The notes under the pieces were generated by a model. It made no database searches, had not been told where the DNA came from, and was given only the letters and a program-made list of their open reading frames with translations. DNA of 64,000 bases from Rossellomorea sp. AcN35-11. Its GTDB lineage: Bacteria; Bacillota; Bacilli; Bacillales; Bacillaceae_B. Made by a program: the position numbers and the translations under genes. How positions within the stretch are numbered: position 1 is the stretch's first letter; each line of letters begins with the position of its first letter. The stretch is from NCBI GenBank assembly GCA_030388825.1, contig CP128835.1, positions 2,164,001 to 2,228,000 of the forward strand. Direction: 5' to 3'. Positions 47,397 to 58,224 of the stretch are shown piece by piece.

Positions 47397-50049
47397 ATGG
47401 AGACACAAGATCAACAATTATCAATGCCAACGAAATATGATCCCACTGCCATTGAACAAGGCAGATACAAATGGTGGCTTGAAGGAAAATACTTCGAAGC
47501 GGCAAACGACAAGGAGAAGGAACCGTATACCATCGTAATCCCTCCTCCCAACGTAACGGGTAAACTTCATCTTGGGCATGCCTGGGACACGACATTGCAG
47601 GACATCCTGACAAGAATGAAGCGCATGCAGGGATATGATGTATTGTGGCTGCCGGGTATGGACCATGCCGGGATCGCAACACAGGCGAAAGTCGATGAAA
47701 AACTTCGAAATCAAGGAATTTCACGCTATGACCTGGGCCGTGAAAAGTTCGTGGAAGAAACGTGGAAATGGAAAGAAGAATATGCCGAGCATATTCGTCA
47801 GCAATGGGCGAAGGTGGGACTCGGCTTAGATTACAGCCGTGAGCGATTCACCCTGGATGAAGGTTTATCCGAAGCCGTACAAAAGGTATTCGTGGACCTT
47901 TATAATAAAGGTCTGATTTATCGCGGCGAATACATCATCAACTGGGATCCGGCAACGAAGACGGCTCTTTCAGACATTGAAGTAATCCATCAGGATGTAC
48001 AGGGAGCTTTCTATCACATGAAATATCCATTAGCCGATGGAAGTGGTCACATTGAGATCGCCACGACCCGTCCGGAAACCATGCTTGGAGACACGGCTGT
48101 TGCCGTACACCCGGAAGATGACCGTTACAAGCATCTCATCGGAAAAACCGTTACACTTCCAATCGTTGGACGTGAAATACCGATTGTCGGCGATGACTAC
48201 GTGGACATGGAATTTGGTTCAGGAGCGGTAAAGATCACACCGGCTCACGACCCGAATGACTTTGAAATCGGGAACCGTCACAACCTGGAACGTGTCCTTG
48301 TCATGAACGAAGACGGTTCCATGAATGTAAAGGCAGGGAAATACCAAGGGATGGACCGTTTCCAGTGCCGGAAAGAAATCGTGAAGGACCTTGAGGAAGC
48401 AGGAGTTCTGTTCAAGATCGAAGAGCATATGCATTCGGTTGGTCACTCTGAAAGAAGCGGAGCTGTCGTTGAACCCTATCTATCCACTCAGTGGTTCGTC
48501 AAGATGGATCCATTAGCGGAAGAAGCGGTAAAACTTCAGGAGAACGAAAACAAGGTCCATTTTGTTCCTGACCGATTTGAAACATCATACCTGCGCTGGA
48601 TGGAGAACACACGTGACTGGTGTATATCCCGTCAACTTTGGTGGGGACACCGCATCCCGGCCTGGTACCATAACGAAACGGGCGAAATCTATGTGAACAG
48701 CGAAGCACCTGCAGACATTGAAAACTGGACGCAGGAAGAAGATGTACTGGATACATGGTTCAGTTCCGCTCTATGGCCGTTTTCAACTATGGGCTGGCCA
48801 GATCTGGATGCAGAAGACTTTAAACGGTACTATCCGACAAACACACTGGTGACTGGATACGACATCATCGGATTCTGGGTATCCCGAATGATTTTCCAGG
48901 GACTTGAGTTCACAGGGGAAAGACCGTTTAAAGACGTATTGATCCATGGATTGGTTCGTGATGCAGACGGGCGCAAAATGAGTAAGTCTTTAGGAAATGG
49001 TGTAGATCCAATGGATGTCATCGAGAAGTATGGTGCCGATTCCCTTCGTTACTTCCTATCCACAGGAAGCTCACCTGGCCAGGATCTCCGCTTCTCCTTT
49101 GAGAAAGTAGAATCTGTCTGGAACTTTGCCAACAAGATCTGGAATGCATCCCGTTTCGCCCTCATGAACATGGATGGAATGACGTATGACGAAATCGATC
49201 TTTCAGGTGAAAAATCAGTTGCGGATAAATGGATCCTTACCCGCTTAAATGAAACGATTGAAACGGTGACCCGCCTGGCTGATCGATATGAATTTGGGGA
49301 AGTTGGACGCGTTCTTTATAACTTCATCTGGGATGACTTCTGCGATTGGTACATTGAAATGGCGAAACTGCCTCTATACGGGGAGGATGAAGCAGCGAAG
49401 AAAACGACTCGTTCGATTCTTGCTCACGTTCTAGACAACACAATGAGACTTTTACACCCATTCATGCCGTTTATTACCGAGGAAATATGGCAGAACTTGC
49501 CGCATCAAGGCGAATCCATAACGGTTGCAGCATGGCCGGTGGTTCAGGATGAATTGACAGACAAGGCTGCTGCAGAAGAAATGAAGCTGCTTGTTGACAT
49601 CATCCGTGCCGTGCGCAATGTCCGTGCCGAGGTGAACACACCGATGAGCAAACAGATCAACTTGATGCTCAAGGCAAAGGATGAACACACATTAGCGATC
49701 ATCGAGAAGAACAAAGCGTATATTGAAAAATTCTGTAATCCAGAGAAACTGGAAATGGGTACAGACTTAGATACGCCTGATAAAGCGATGACTGCCGTTG
49801 TGACGGGGGGTGGATCTATTCCTTCCACTGGAAGGGTTGATCAATATTGATGAAGAAATTGCCCGTCTACAAAAAGAACTGGAGAAATGGACGAAGGAAG
49901 TTTCCCGTGTTCAAGGGAAATTAAATAATGAAAAGTTTGTGAGCAAAGCCCCTCAGAAGGTTGTGGATGAGGAAAAAGCAAAAGAAAAAGATTATTTAGA
50001 GAAGCAAGCCACCGTTAAAGCAAGAATCGAAGAGCTTACATCATTATAA
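47397..50049 (+). CDS. valS: Valyl-tRNA synthetase (frame broken by an extra G near the 3' end)
   Basis: About 883 residues after repair. Class I motifs: [13 protein letters not shown] (HIGH) and [15 protein letters not shown] (KMSKS); editing-domain [19 protein letters not shown]; anticodon-binding region [17 protein letters not shown]. The frame is lost in a six-G run at 49805-49810: five give [29 protein letters not shown], the start of the C-terminal coiled-coil arm. It charges tRNA-Val and is essential. Start ATG 47397 behind AGGAGG. T-box regulated. Confidence 0.95.
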
Positions 50050-50068
50050 TCTTGTAAATAGAAGAGAA

Positions 50069-50147
50069 GAAGAGGGCTTTAAATCGAGTCTGATTGTAAT
50101 GGATGATTCTCTACCACAATCGGTCCCGATGCGGGGCCCTCTTTTTT
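50069..50147 (+). terminator. Terminator after valS
   Basis: AGAGGGC (50071-50077) with GCCCTCT (50136-50142), inner GATTGT/ACAATC stem, then T6. Confidence 0.8.
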
Positions 50148-50168
50148 ATGAAGAGGAGGGAATGAGTT

Positions 50169-51483
50169 GTGTTGACCTATGAAAAAGCAGTCGATTGGAT
50201 CCATTCAAGGCTCAGGCTGGGAATAAAGCCGGGACTTGAGAGGATGCAATACTTGTTGAATGAACTCGGAAACCCCCATGAAAAGCTTAAGACCGTTCAT
50301 ATTGGGGGTACCAACGGAAAAGGATCCACTGTGACGTATTTGCGAAATATATTACAGGATTCCGGTTATCGTGTAGGGACCTTTACTTCCCCATACTTTG
50401 AGCGTTTTAATGAAAGAATCAGCTTTAATGGAGAACCTGTAGCTGATGAGGATTTAACGGCTCTTGTGGAAAAAATAAAGCCCGTCGCGGAACAGATGGA
50501 GCATACTGAGTGGGGCCCCCCCCTCCGAATTTGAGGTCATAACCGCCATGAGCTTTTTTTATTTTGCTGAAATGAAACCGGCAGATCTTGTTCTTTATGA
50601 AGTAGGGCTGGGTGGAAGACTTGACTCAACGAATGTCATCATCCCGATGGTTTCAGTCATTACAAGTATCGGATTGGATCACATGCAATTTCTGGGGAAT
50701 AGTCTTGAGGATATAGCGTATGAGAAAGCGGGGATTATCAAGAGCTCTGTCCCGGTCGTCTCAGGCGTCCATCAAACAGCAGCGGCAGAAGTGATACAGG
50801 AAAGAGCGGAGGAACTGGGGTGTGTCCTGTTTGAACTGGGAAAAGATTTTACGGCGGAGCGCCTTGCAATCCTTGAAAAGGGAGAATCGTTTTCGTATCA
50901 TTCTAATCTCTTGAACGGTTCTTACGAGCTTTCCATGATCGGCATCCACCAGATCAATAATGCGGCCATCGCCATAAAAGTGATGGAACTGCTTCAAGAC
51001 AGGAACGGGCTAAGAACAAGTGAAGCGCATGTGAAAAACGGATTGAAGAAAGCAGCTTGGCCGGGAAGGATGGAAGCCCTCTCCGACGAACCGGAAATCT
51101 ATATAGATGGGGCGCATAATCCTGAAGGTGTGGAAGCCCTGGTGAAAACGATACGGGATCGTTTTATGGGGAAGAAGGTGACCGTTCTGTTTTCAGCCTT
51201 AAAAGATAAAGACTTGAAGCCGATGATTTCCCCTTTCGAAGAAGCCGTCGATTTCATTGGATTTACCTCCTTTACTTTTCCTAGAGTAGCTGCAGTGGAG
51301 GAACTTTATCAATTATCCAGCCACCCCAATAAAGCAAGAATCCCTGAATGGAAAGCGTTTATTCATCAGAAGATCCAGGCTATGGGGAAAAATGAGGTGC
51401 TGCTCATTACAGGATCGCTTTATTTTTTATCTGAAGTGAAACCTTACCTTCTCAAGTATTTAGAAAATTATAGAAAAAATTAG
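50169..51483 (+). CDS. folC: Folylpolyglutamate synthase/dihydrofolate synthase (frame broken by an extra C)
   Basis: About 437 residues after repair. Mur-ligase fold with P-loop GGTNGKGSTVTYLRNIL, FTSPYFERFNERISFNG, the domain link EVGLGGRLDSTNV, SIGLDHMQFLGNSLEDIAYEKAGIIK and AWPGRMEAL...YIDGAHNPEG. The frame breaks in an eight-C run at 50516-50523; seven give TEWGPPSEFEVITAMSFFYFAE. It adds glutamates to folates. GTG 50169 or TTG 50172 start. In B. subtilis comC comes next; here a diguanylate cyclase and pilus locus follow. Confidence 0.94.
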
Positions 51484-51511
51484 TGACTTTACCATACTGC
51501 TTTGATAAAAT
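51483..51511 (+). promoter_or_regulatory. Candidate SigA promoter of the diguanylate cyclase gene
   Basis: GTGACT (51483-51488), 17-bp spacer, TAAAAT (51506-51511), just after the folC stop codon. Confidence 0.45.
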
Positions 51512-51593
51512 ATTCTTAAACTTGTGACTATTTAACTAGTAGATTCATTCAATTTTAAACGATGAAATGAACGGAAAACTATGGGGGATAGAT

Positions 51594-53307
51594 ATGACAT
51601 TATCAGTAAAAAAAGAAGCTGTACTTATTGCTGGCATGGCTGGTAATCGTACCTGCTGGTTTATATTTCACATATCAATTCTATCCTCCTGAAAATATTG
51701 CAGGTGAAGAACTGGAGTTTTTTACTCTGGTTGCTTTTGCTACTTTTATCCCCCTCATGCCCATTGTGATCAATGGTGCCACCATTTTCTTTATCCAGTG
51801 GGTGACACTGGTGGGTTTTTTAAAGTATGGATTATTTGTAGAAATCGTCCTGATGCAGTTCTCCATCATTCCTTTACTCATCAGGGTCAGATTGACAAAG
51901 AGCGACTGGCATAGACTTCCACTGAATTCAGTGATGTTTTTTATTGTTTCTTTCACGAGCGGGCAGATTTACTTCCTTTTCGGCGGAGAGATCGGGATGC
52001 GGGACATTCATCAGTTATTCTTCCCGATTTTGAGCTATCAAATCGTTTCCATTATGATCAATCAGATTCTTCTGTTGATGTACCAGCACTATGTGGTGAG
52101 AAATGATGTCCGCTTTTACAGTAAGGATTTCGTTTGGGACTTTACCGCCAACATGATCATGTTCCCACTTGCGTTGTCCCTCTATTATCTAACCTTTGAA
52201 CTGGGGGCATTCGCTTCATTATTGATCGGGATCCCTTTTGTGAGTTTATCCATCATATTGAAGCTCTATAATTCTTCGGAAAAAATCAATGAATACCTTC
52301 AGAAAGCAGGGGAAATCGGTCACCAATTAACGGAGAGCCTCAAGGTGAATGAAGTGCTTGATATCTTCATCGAGAAAATCATCGAAACACTGCCCGTGGA
52401 GTATGCCTATATCCTTGATTGCCAGGAAGAAGGGCTGGTTCTATTAAGACGGGTCGAGAATGGGGAAATGAAATCCAATAACCTTCGTCCACTCAAAAAA
52501 AACCAGGGAATCAGCGGAATTGTATGGGAAACGGGTAAGTCCGTCCTTTATACTTCCAGGTCTGAGTGGACGGGCATAGCTGAAGGCTACATGCCTGAAG
52601 GGGTTGAAAGTATATTATGTGTACCGATTGTCAGAAGTCAGAAAGTGAGGGGGATCTTGCTTCTAGCCTCTTCCAAAAAGAAAGCCTATGAAAAATATCA
52701 ATTGATGATTGTTGATATTTTATGCTCTTATTTGGGAGTGGCCATTGCAAATGCAAGACATCACGAGCGGACCAAGAAAAATAGTGAACGTTGCGCTCTT
52801 ACAGGACTGTACAATTACCGTTATTTCGAGGATCTCCTGGCATTGGAATTCAATCATCTCGTTATCGGGAAGCGAAGAAATCTGTCCCTCATCATGCTGG
52901 ACCTGGATCACTTCAAGGTGATCAACGATAACTATGGTCACCAGAGCGGGAACGAAATACTGATTGAACTCGCCGACCGCCTCTGCTCTTTGATTGATAC
53001 AAAGGGCACGGTTGCGAGATATGGAGGGGAAGAGTTTATTATCCTCCTGCCTGAAATGAAACGGGACGAAGCCCTCAGACTGGCTGAACAGGTCCGGGTG
53101 GCGATTGCTCATGAACCTTTCACTCTCCATGACAGTCTGGATGAATCCAATAAACAAATGATGGTCAGGATTACCGCAAGCATTGGGGTGGCAACGGCAC
53201 CTGAAGATGCCGATGAACCCCTTGCCCTAATCCGCCATGCAGACCGTGCACTCTATACGGGGGCGAAGCAGGCGGGCCGAAATCGAGTGGCCCAGTACGT
53301 GAAATGA
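51594..53307 (+). CDS. Membrane diguanylate cyclase: TM sensor, GAF and GGDEF domains (frame broken by an extra A)
   Basis: About 570 residues after repair. It starts ATG 51594 as MTLSVKKKLYLLLAWLVIVPAG; a seven-A run at 51608-51614 has one A too many. About six to eight membrane segments fill residues 1-210. A GAF domain covers about 230-375 (LKVNEVLDIFIEKIIETLPVEYAYIL...GISGIVWETGKSVLY). The GGDEF domain is about 400-565 with LTGLYNYRYFEDLL, LDLDHFKVINDNYGH and active site RYGGEEF near residue 480. The RxxD inhibitory site is not seen. It should make c-di-GMP in response to an unknown signal. Own terminator; directly precedes the pilus operon. Confidence 0.9.
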
Positions 53308-53315
53308 ATGAATAG

Positions 53316-53346
53316 ACATCTTCCTGTAAAGGGAGATGTTTTTTTG
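53316..53346 (+). terminator. Terminator after the diguanylate cyclase gene
   Basis: ACATCTTCC (53316-53324) with GGGAGATGT (53331-53339), one T-G pair, followed by T7. Confidence 0.85.
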
Positions 53347-53492
53347 TCGTGGGAAAGGTGAAAGGATTAATATTCTAATTATTCCTAGTAATAGAAAATA
53401 GTAGCTTTTCATTTACCTCTGACTATACTAAAATAAAAGTAGTCGAAAATTGGAAATTTATATCGAATCAATTATGAAAGGGTGGGAAGAGA

Positions 53493-54116
53493 GTGATAGA
53501 ACTCATATTTGCGGCCATAGCCTATCTATTGTTGCTGCCTGTACTCATATTGATTCCTATGAAACTGTCATTCATGAATAAAGTCCTTCTGTCATCAGGA
53601 GCCTTTTTCATTTCAATAGTATGTATCCTTGCCAGCACGGTGATTCCTTTTCTTAGCGTGATGATTATCTTTGCCTTGATACTGATTCTAAGTGCCTACT
53701 TCCTTGAAACGAGGTTTAGGTCATTTCTCCTTCGTTCCACTGAGTCAGCTGAGAATCGCCTCATACCTGAAAGGGATCGGCCCGGTCAACACGGACTGAA
53801 GCAGGCTGCTTCAGGGCAAATAGAAACAGCTCCACCCGCGGAATTAAAGGGAGTCAGCGGATATGATGTTCAACGGAACAGTATGGATGCAACCGGGAAT
53901 CTGGAACTGGGCGGATATGAAGAATACAGTAAGGAGCCGTCCATTCCTCCATATGAAGAAGAGGAAGACGTCTTTGATTTTGAAAACCAATTACAAGAGT
54001 GGGATCCACCGGCAAAGGAAAAGGAGCCTGTTCAACATGATGCAATAGCTTCTTCCACTCTTTTGTCAGATGAAGAACTGGAATACAATAGATTATTTTT
54101 CGAATCAAGGAATTAA
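53493..54116 (+). CDS. Membrane-anchored protein with an acidic cytoplasmic tail, first gene of the pilus operon
   Basis: The 207-residue protein begins at GTG 53493 behind AAGGGTGGGAAG. Its first 75 residues form two or three membrane helices (IELIFAAIAYLLLLPVLILIP, VLLSSGAFFISIVCILAST, FLSVMIIFALILILSAYFL). The rest is a hydrophilic, Glu-rich, low-complexity tail ending EELEYNRLFFESRN. Family not recognised. It is 27 bp upstream of the VanW-like gene and in the same direction as the whole pil cluster, so a role in pilus assembly or its control is inferred from position only. Confidence 0.7.
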   Translation: MIELIFAAIAYLLLLPVLILIPMKLSFMNKVLLSSGAFFISIVCILASTVIPFLSVMIIFALILILSAYFLETRFRSFLLRSTESAENRLIPERDRPGQHGLKQAASGQIETAPPAELKGVSGYDVQRNSMDATGNLELGGYEEYSKEPSIPPYEEEEDVFDFENQLQEWDPPAKEKEPVQHDAIASSTLLSDEELEYNRLFFESRN

Positions 54117-54143
54117 AATAAATATATAAAAGGGGCATCTCGG

Positions 54144-55484
54144 ATGAGCAAAACATTACCATTTACAAAGCTTTCTGTTTTCTTAGTGTTATGCAGCATA
54201 TACCTGTTCAGTTTTGCTCACCTTGGCGCTTTTGCATATGATCGCTTTATTATGGCTGACGATCCCTTTTCGGAAGGGACGGGGATCGGAGGAATCGATG
54301 TTTCATCCCTTTCTCATAAAGAAGCAGAAGACAAGCTGAAAATGGAAGTGGATGGCTGGAAAGAAAATCAGTCTTTGATTCTTTCCTATATGGACATTCA
54401 AATACCTCTGGATTCAAGCTTATTTGATTTTGACCTTTCCGCTTCCATGGATGAAGCAGGCGAGGGGAAGCCGTCCCCGTTGGTAGTGAGGATTGAGGGC
54501 CTTGAACCATATCTGGACTCAAAAGAAGTGGACACCAACCTCCTTGATGTTGAAGGATTGGAGCAAGCAATCCGCCTCCATGCTTCGGATTTACTCTCTG
54601 CTGATGAGACCTTCTATTTGGATGAATTCTTTATTCAGTCTGATTCTTTAGAAACCATATCCGAAATCGAGATGGAAGACATGGTGTGGACTCCTGGGCT
54701 TCAACAATATATCGATGCCCATCCAAGGCTTGAAATAGCAGGGACGTCCTCTTTTTCATTATTGGAAACGGCAGGAAGTGAGGAGATATCAGGTGCATCC
54801 AATCAGGATTTAACCACCGTCGCTTCTTCATTATACCGGTTGGTCCTCGGAACGAATTTTGAAGTGATCGAGCGACATCAGGGCAGGGAGCTCCCTGAAC
54901 ATATCGACCTGGGATTTGAGGCACATATCGATCAAGAGCAGGGAAGTGACTTCATCTTCACCAACCCGAATGATGAGGCCTATTTCATTACCTTGAAAAG
55001 GGAAGGGGATGGATTGATCCTCACCCTCACTGGGGTGGAAATGCCTTATGAGATCATCGTGGAAACTCGGAACGAAGAAACGTTCAACCCGAAAGTGATT
55101 AAGCAGTACAGTCCTTATTTACAGTCAGGAGAAGTAAGGGTAACCGAAGAAGGGCGAAATGGCATGAAGGTTGAAGTGTGGAGAAGCTTTGAAACAAAGA
55201 ACGGCGATGTCCTAAAGGAAGAGAAAGTGTCAGAAGACTTTTATCTCCCGGTTTATAAAGAAGAGATTCACAGCATGAAAGATTATGTGATTCAGGAGCC
55301 GGCATCAGCATCCCTCCCTGACAACGAGGCAGGAACCACGGTTGAAGACACAGACACGACTGTGAATGCAGAGGATAACGGACCAACTGATAGAACTGGA
55401 ACAGAAGAGGATGAATCACCTGAAGATGTATATCAGGACCTTCCTTCATCTGAGGAAGATCCATCATGGTCAAACATGAAATAA
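54144..55484 (+). CDS. VanW-like extracytoplasmic protein in the pilus operon
   Basis: The 446-residue protein has a single N-terminal membrane anchor, then an extracellular portion. The core from about residue 200 (SSFSLLETAGSEEISGASNQDLTTVASSLYRLVLGTNFEVIERHQGRELPEHIDLG) aligns by eye with VanW-family FSFNEVVG...GGGICQVSSTLYNAVL...VERHNH, but the GGGICQ cysteine motif is replaced. A G5-like stretch follows at about 310-375 and a Glu/Asp/Thr-rich tail ends it. VanW-like genes recur beside Gram-positive pilus operons; the biochemical role is unknown. Confidence 0.75.
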   Translation: MSKTLPFTKLSVFLVLCSIYLFSFAHLGAFAYDRFIMADDPFSEGTGIGGIDVSSLSHKEAEDKLKMEVDGWKENQSLILSYMDIQIPLDSSLFDFDLSASMDEAGEGKPSPLVVRIEGLEPYLDSKEVDTNLLDVEGLEQAIRLHASDLLSADETFYLDEFFIQSDSLETISEIEMEDMVWTPGLQQYIDAHPRLEIAGTSSFSLLETAGSEEISGASNQDLTTVASSLYRLVLGTNFEVIERHQGRELPEHIDLGFEAHIDQEQGSDFIFTNPNDEAYFITLKREGDGLILTLTGVEMPYEIIVETRNEETFNPKVIKQYSPYLQSGEVRVTEEGRNGMKVEVWRSFETKNGDVLKEEKVSEDFYLPVYKEEIHSMKDYVIQEPASASLPDNEAGTTVEDTDTTVNAEDNGPTDRTGTEEDESPEDVYQDLPSSEEDPSWSNMK

Positions 55485-55508
55485 AAAGAGACAGTTAGGT
55501 GGAGGAGT

Positions 55509-57168
55509 ATGGCCCAGGAGAGGAAACGCTTAGGAGACTTACTGGTTGAATCAGGCTTGTTAACAGAAGAAAAGCTTCAAACGGCCCTTAAAGAAAAAGG
55601 GGAAAATCAGAAACTCGGGGATGCCATATTACAAAAAGGGTACATAACCGAGCAGCAATTGATTGAAGTGCTCGAGTTTCAGCTGGGTATTCCACATGTC
55701 AGCTTATTTCGATATCCCTTTGATGCAAAGTTGTTCCATTTGATTCCGAAAGATATAGCCAAGCGGAATTTAATCATTCCTCTAAAAAAAAGAAGGGGAC
55801 AAGCTGTTTGTTGCCATGGCAGATCCCATGGACTTTTATACAATAGAGGATCTTCGCCTGTCCACAGGGTTTTACATCGAGACGGCTATTGCAACCAAGG
55901 ATGACATCATGAGGTCAATCAATAAGTACTATGATTTGGATGAAAGCTTTGAAGAGTTGAAGGGAATGGAAACGGACCGCCCACAGCTAGAGGATGAGAC
56001 ATTGACGGATCAGGATTCCCCCATCGCTAAGTTAGTGAATCAATTATTATCCAATGCCATGACTCAAAAGGCGAGCGATATCCATATCGATCCCCATGAA
56101 ACGAAGGTTCTGATCCGCTATCGGGTCGATGGAATCCTTCGGACTGATCGAGTCCTCCCCAAACATATGCAGAGTATGCTGACAGCCAGGATCAAAATCA
56201 TTTCTCAACTGGACATCACAGAGCACAGGGTCCCTCAGGATGGAAGGATCAAAACGAACATCGATTTCCGACCCATCGACTTAAGGGTATCCACCCTTCC
56301 AACGGTATACGGGGAGAAAATCGTCCTTCGTATTCTGGATCTCAGTTCATCCTTGAATGATATAGGTAAACTTGGCTTCAATAGCTTAAACCTAAAAAGG
56401 TTCCAGGATATGATTAATCGGCCCACGGGCATCGTCTTGATTACAGGACCCACAGGTTCAGGTAAATCCTCTACTCTCTATGCAGCGTTGAATAAACTGA
56501 ATAGTGAAGAAGTCAATATCATAACGGTTGAAGACCCGGTAGAGTATCAACTGGAGGGGATCAATCAGATTCAGGTGAATGCAAATGTGGGTCTCACTTT
56601 CGCCACCGGGCTCCGGTCCATCCTGAGGCAGGACCCGAATATCATTATGGTGGGGGAGGTTCGCGACCGGGAAACCGCCGAAGTAGCGATACGTGCCTCT
56701 TTGACAGGTCACCTCGTCCTCAGTACCATACACACGAATGATTCGTTAAGTACGGTGACACGATTGATCGACATGGGGGTTGAACCTTTTTTAGTGGCAA
56801 CGTCAGTCAGTGGAGTCGTAGCTCAGCGCCTCGTCCGGAAAGTATGCCGGGATTGTGCCCGTGAGGAAACCCCTTCAGCCAGGGAAAGGGATATCTTTGA
56901 CCGCAGGGGAATGACGATTGAACGGATCGTCCGTGGCAAAGGGTGCGCTTCATGCAATATGACGGGGTATAAAGGCAGAATGGCCATTCATGAAGTGCTC
57001 GTCATGAATGAAGAAATGAAGAAGATCATTATGAACAATGAATCCCTCTCCAAATTAAGGGAAGTAGCGTTAAAAAACAAAACCATCTTTCTTCTGGATG
57101 ATGGATTGTTCAAGGTTAAGCAAGGATTGACAACCACAGAAGAAATTCTGAGAGTAGCAATAGAGTGA
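55509..57168 (+). CDS. pilB: Type IV pilus assembly ATPase PilB (frame broken by an extra A)
   Basis: About 552 residues after repair. An MshEN-type N-terminal domain (LGDLLVESGLLTEEKLQTALKEK) leads to the ATPase with Walker A GPTGSGKSST near residue 313, Asp box ITVEDPVEYQLEGINQIQVN, Walker B DPNIIMVGEVRDRETAE and His box TGHLVLSTIHTND. The tetracysteine zinc site is CRDC...CASC. The frame breaks in an eight-A run at 55794-55801; seven give IIPLKKEGDKLFVAMADPMDF. It powers pilin polymerisation. MshEN domains can bind c-di-GMP in other species, notable given the cyclase upstream. Confidence 0.93.
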
Positions 57169-57182
57169 AGAAGGTGGATGGG

Positions 57183-58222
57183 ATGAAGGAACGCATCGAT
57201 CAGCTATTAAGGGCTGCGTTTGAATTAAAGGCGTCAGATATTCATTTAACAATAGGTTCTGCCCCTGTTTTTAGGATTCATGGGGATTTAAAGAGATACG
57301 GTCAGGAAGTATTGAAACCCGAAGATACGGAAGGGATGGCAAAAGCCATTGTTCCGCAGCATTTATGGGCGGATTTCAAGGAGCGCGGAGAAATGGACTT
57401 TTCCTATGGAATTCCAGGGGGTTTCGCGGTTTCGAGTGAATGCATATTTCCAGCGTTCCTGTATCTCCATCGCATTACGGGTTGTACCAAGGAACATCCC
57501 CACGCTTAAAGAGCTCAACCTTCCACCCGTGTTAATGAAAATAGCGGAAAAACATCAGGGGTTAGTGCTGGTAACCGGACCTACAGGGAGTGGGAAATCG
57601 ACGACGATGGCTTCCATGATTCACTACATGAATCAGACGATGCGGAAGCACATCATTACACTTGAGGATCCTATTGAATACCTGCATAAACATGGTTCTT
57701 CCATCATTGATCAAAGGGAAGTCGGCTTTGATACCAAGTCCTTTGCCTACGGTTTGCGAAGTGCCCTGCGGCAGGATCCCGATGTCATTCTGGTGGGGGA
57801 AATGAGAGATCTGGAAACCATTCAAACGGCCATTACGGCAGCGGAAACGGGACATTTGGTACTGGGGACACTCCATACATCCAGTGCCGTTTCCACCATC
57901 GAGCGCATTATCGATGTGTTTCCTGCGGAGCAGCAATCCCAGGGTGCGCGTTCAACTTGCATCTGTCCTTCAGGGGATCATCGCCCAGCGCCTCCTGCCT
58001 ACGGTTGATAAGAAGGGAAGGATCGCTGTTTCGGAAATCCTCCTCAATAATTCAGCTGTGGCCAACCTGATCCGTTCAGAGAAAATCCATCAAATCCCGA
58101 CGATCATGCAAACCTCTAAAGCATCGGGAATGGAACTGTTTGAAGCGAATGTCACGAGATACCTTCACGCCGGTATCATTTCGAAGGAAACGGCTTCTCC
58201 ATTTCTGCAGGAGAAACACTGA
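57183..58222 (+). CDS. pilT: Type IV pilus retraction ATPase PilT (two extra-G frame breaks)
   Basis: About 345 residues after repair. N-terminal ASDIHLTIGSAPVFRIHG, Walker A GPTGSGKSTT near residue 131, ITLEDPIEYLH, DPDVILVGEMRDLETI, TGHLVLGTLHTSSAV, and C-terminal AVANLIRSEK corresponding to the PilT AIRNLIRE motif. This marks a true retraction motor rather than a second PilB. Breaks: five G at 57417-57421 (four give YGIPGVSRFRVNAYFQR) and GGG at 57942-57944 (two give QSQVRVQLASVLQGIIAQRL). ATG 57183 follows AAGGTGG. Confidence 0.93.
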
Positions 58223-58224
58223 TT

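Noticed and set aside
51608..55801. Programmed slippage at A7 (cyclase) and A8 (pilB) runs
   Set aside because: Poly-A slippage is a real mechanism, but the same +1 pattern occurs at many G and C runs in housekeeping genes in this window, so a common sequencing cause is simpler.
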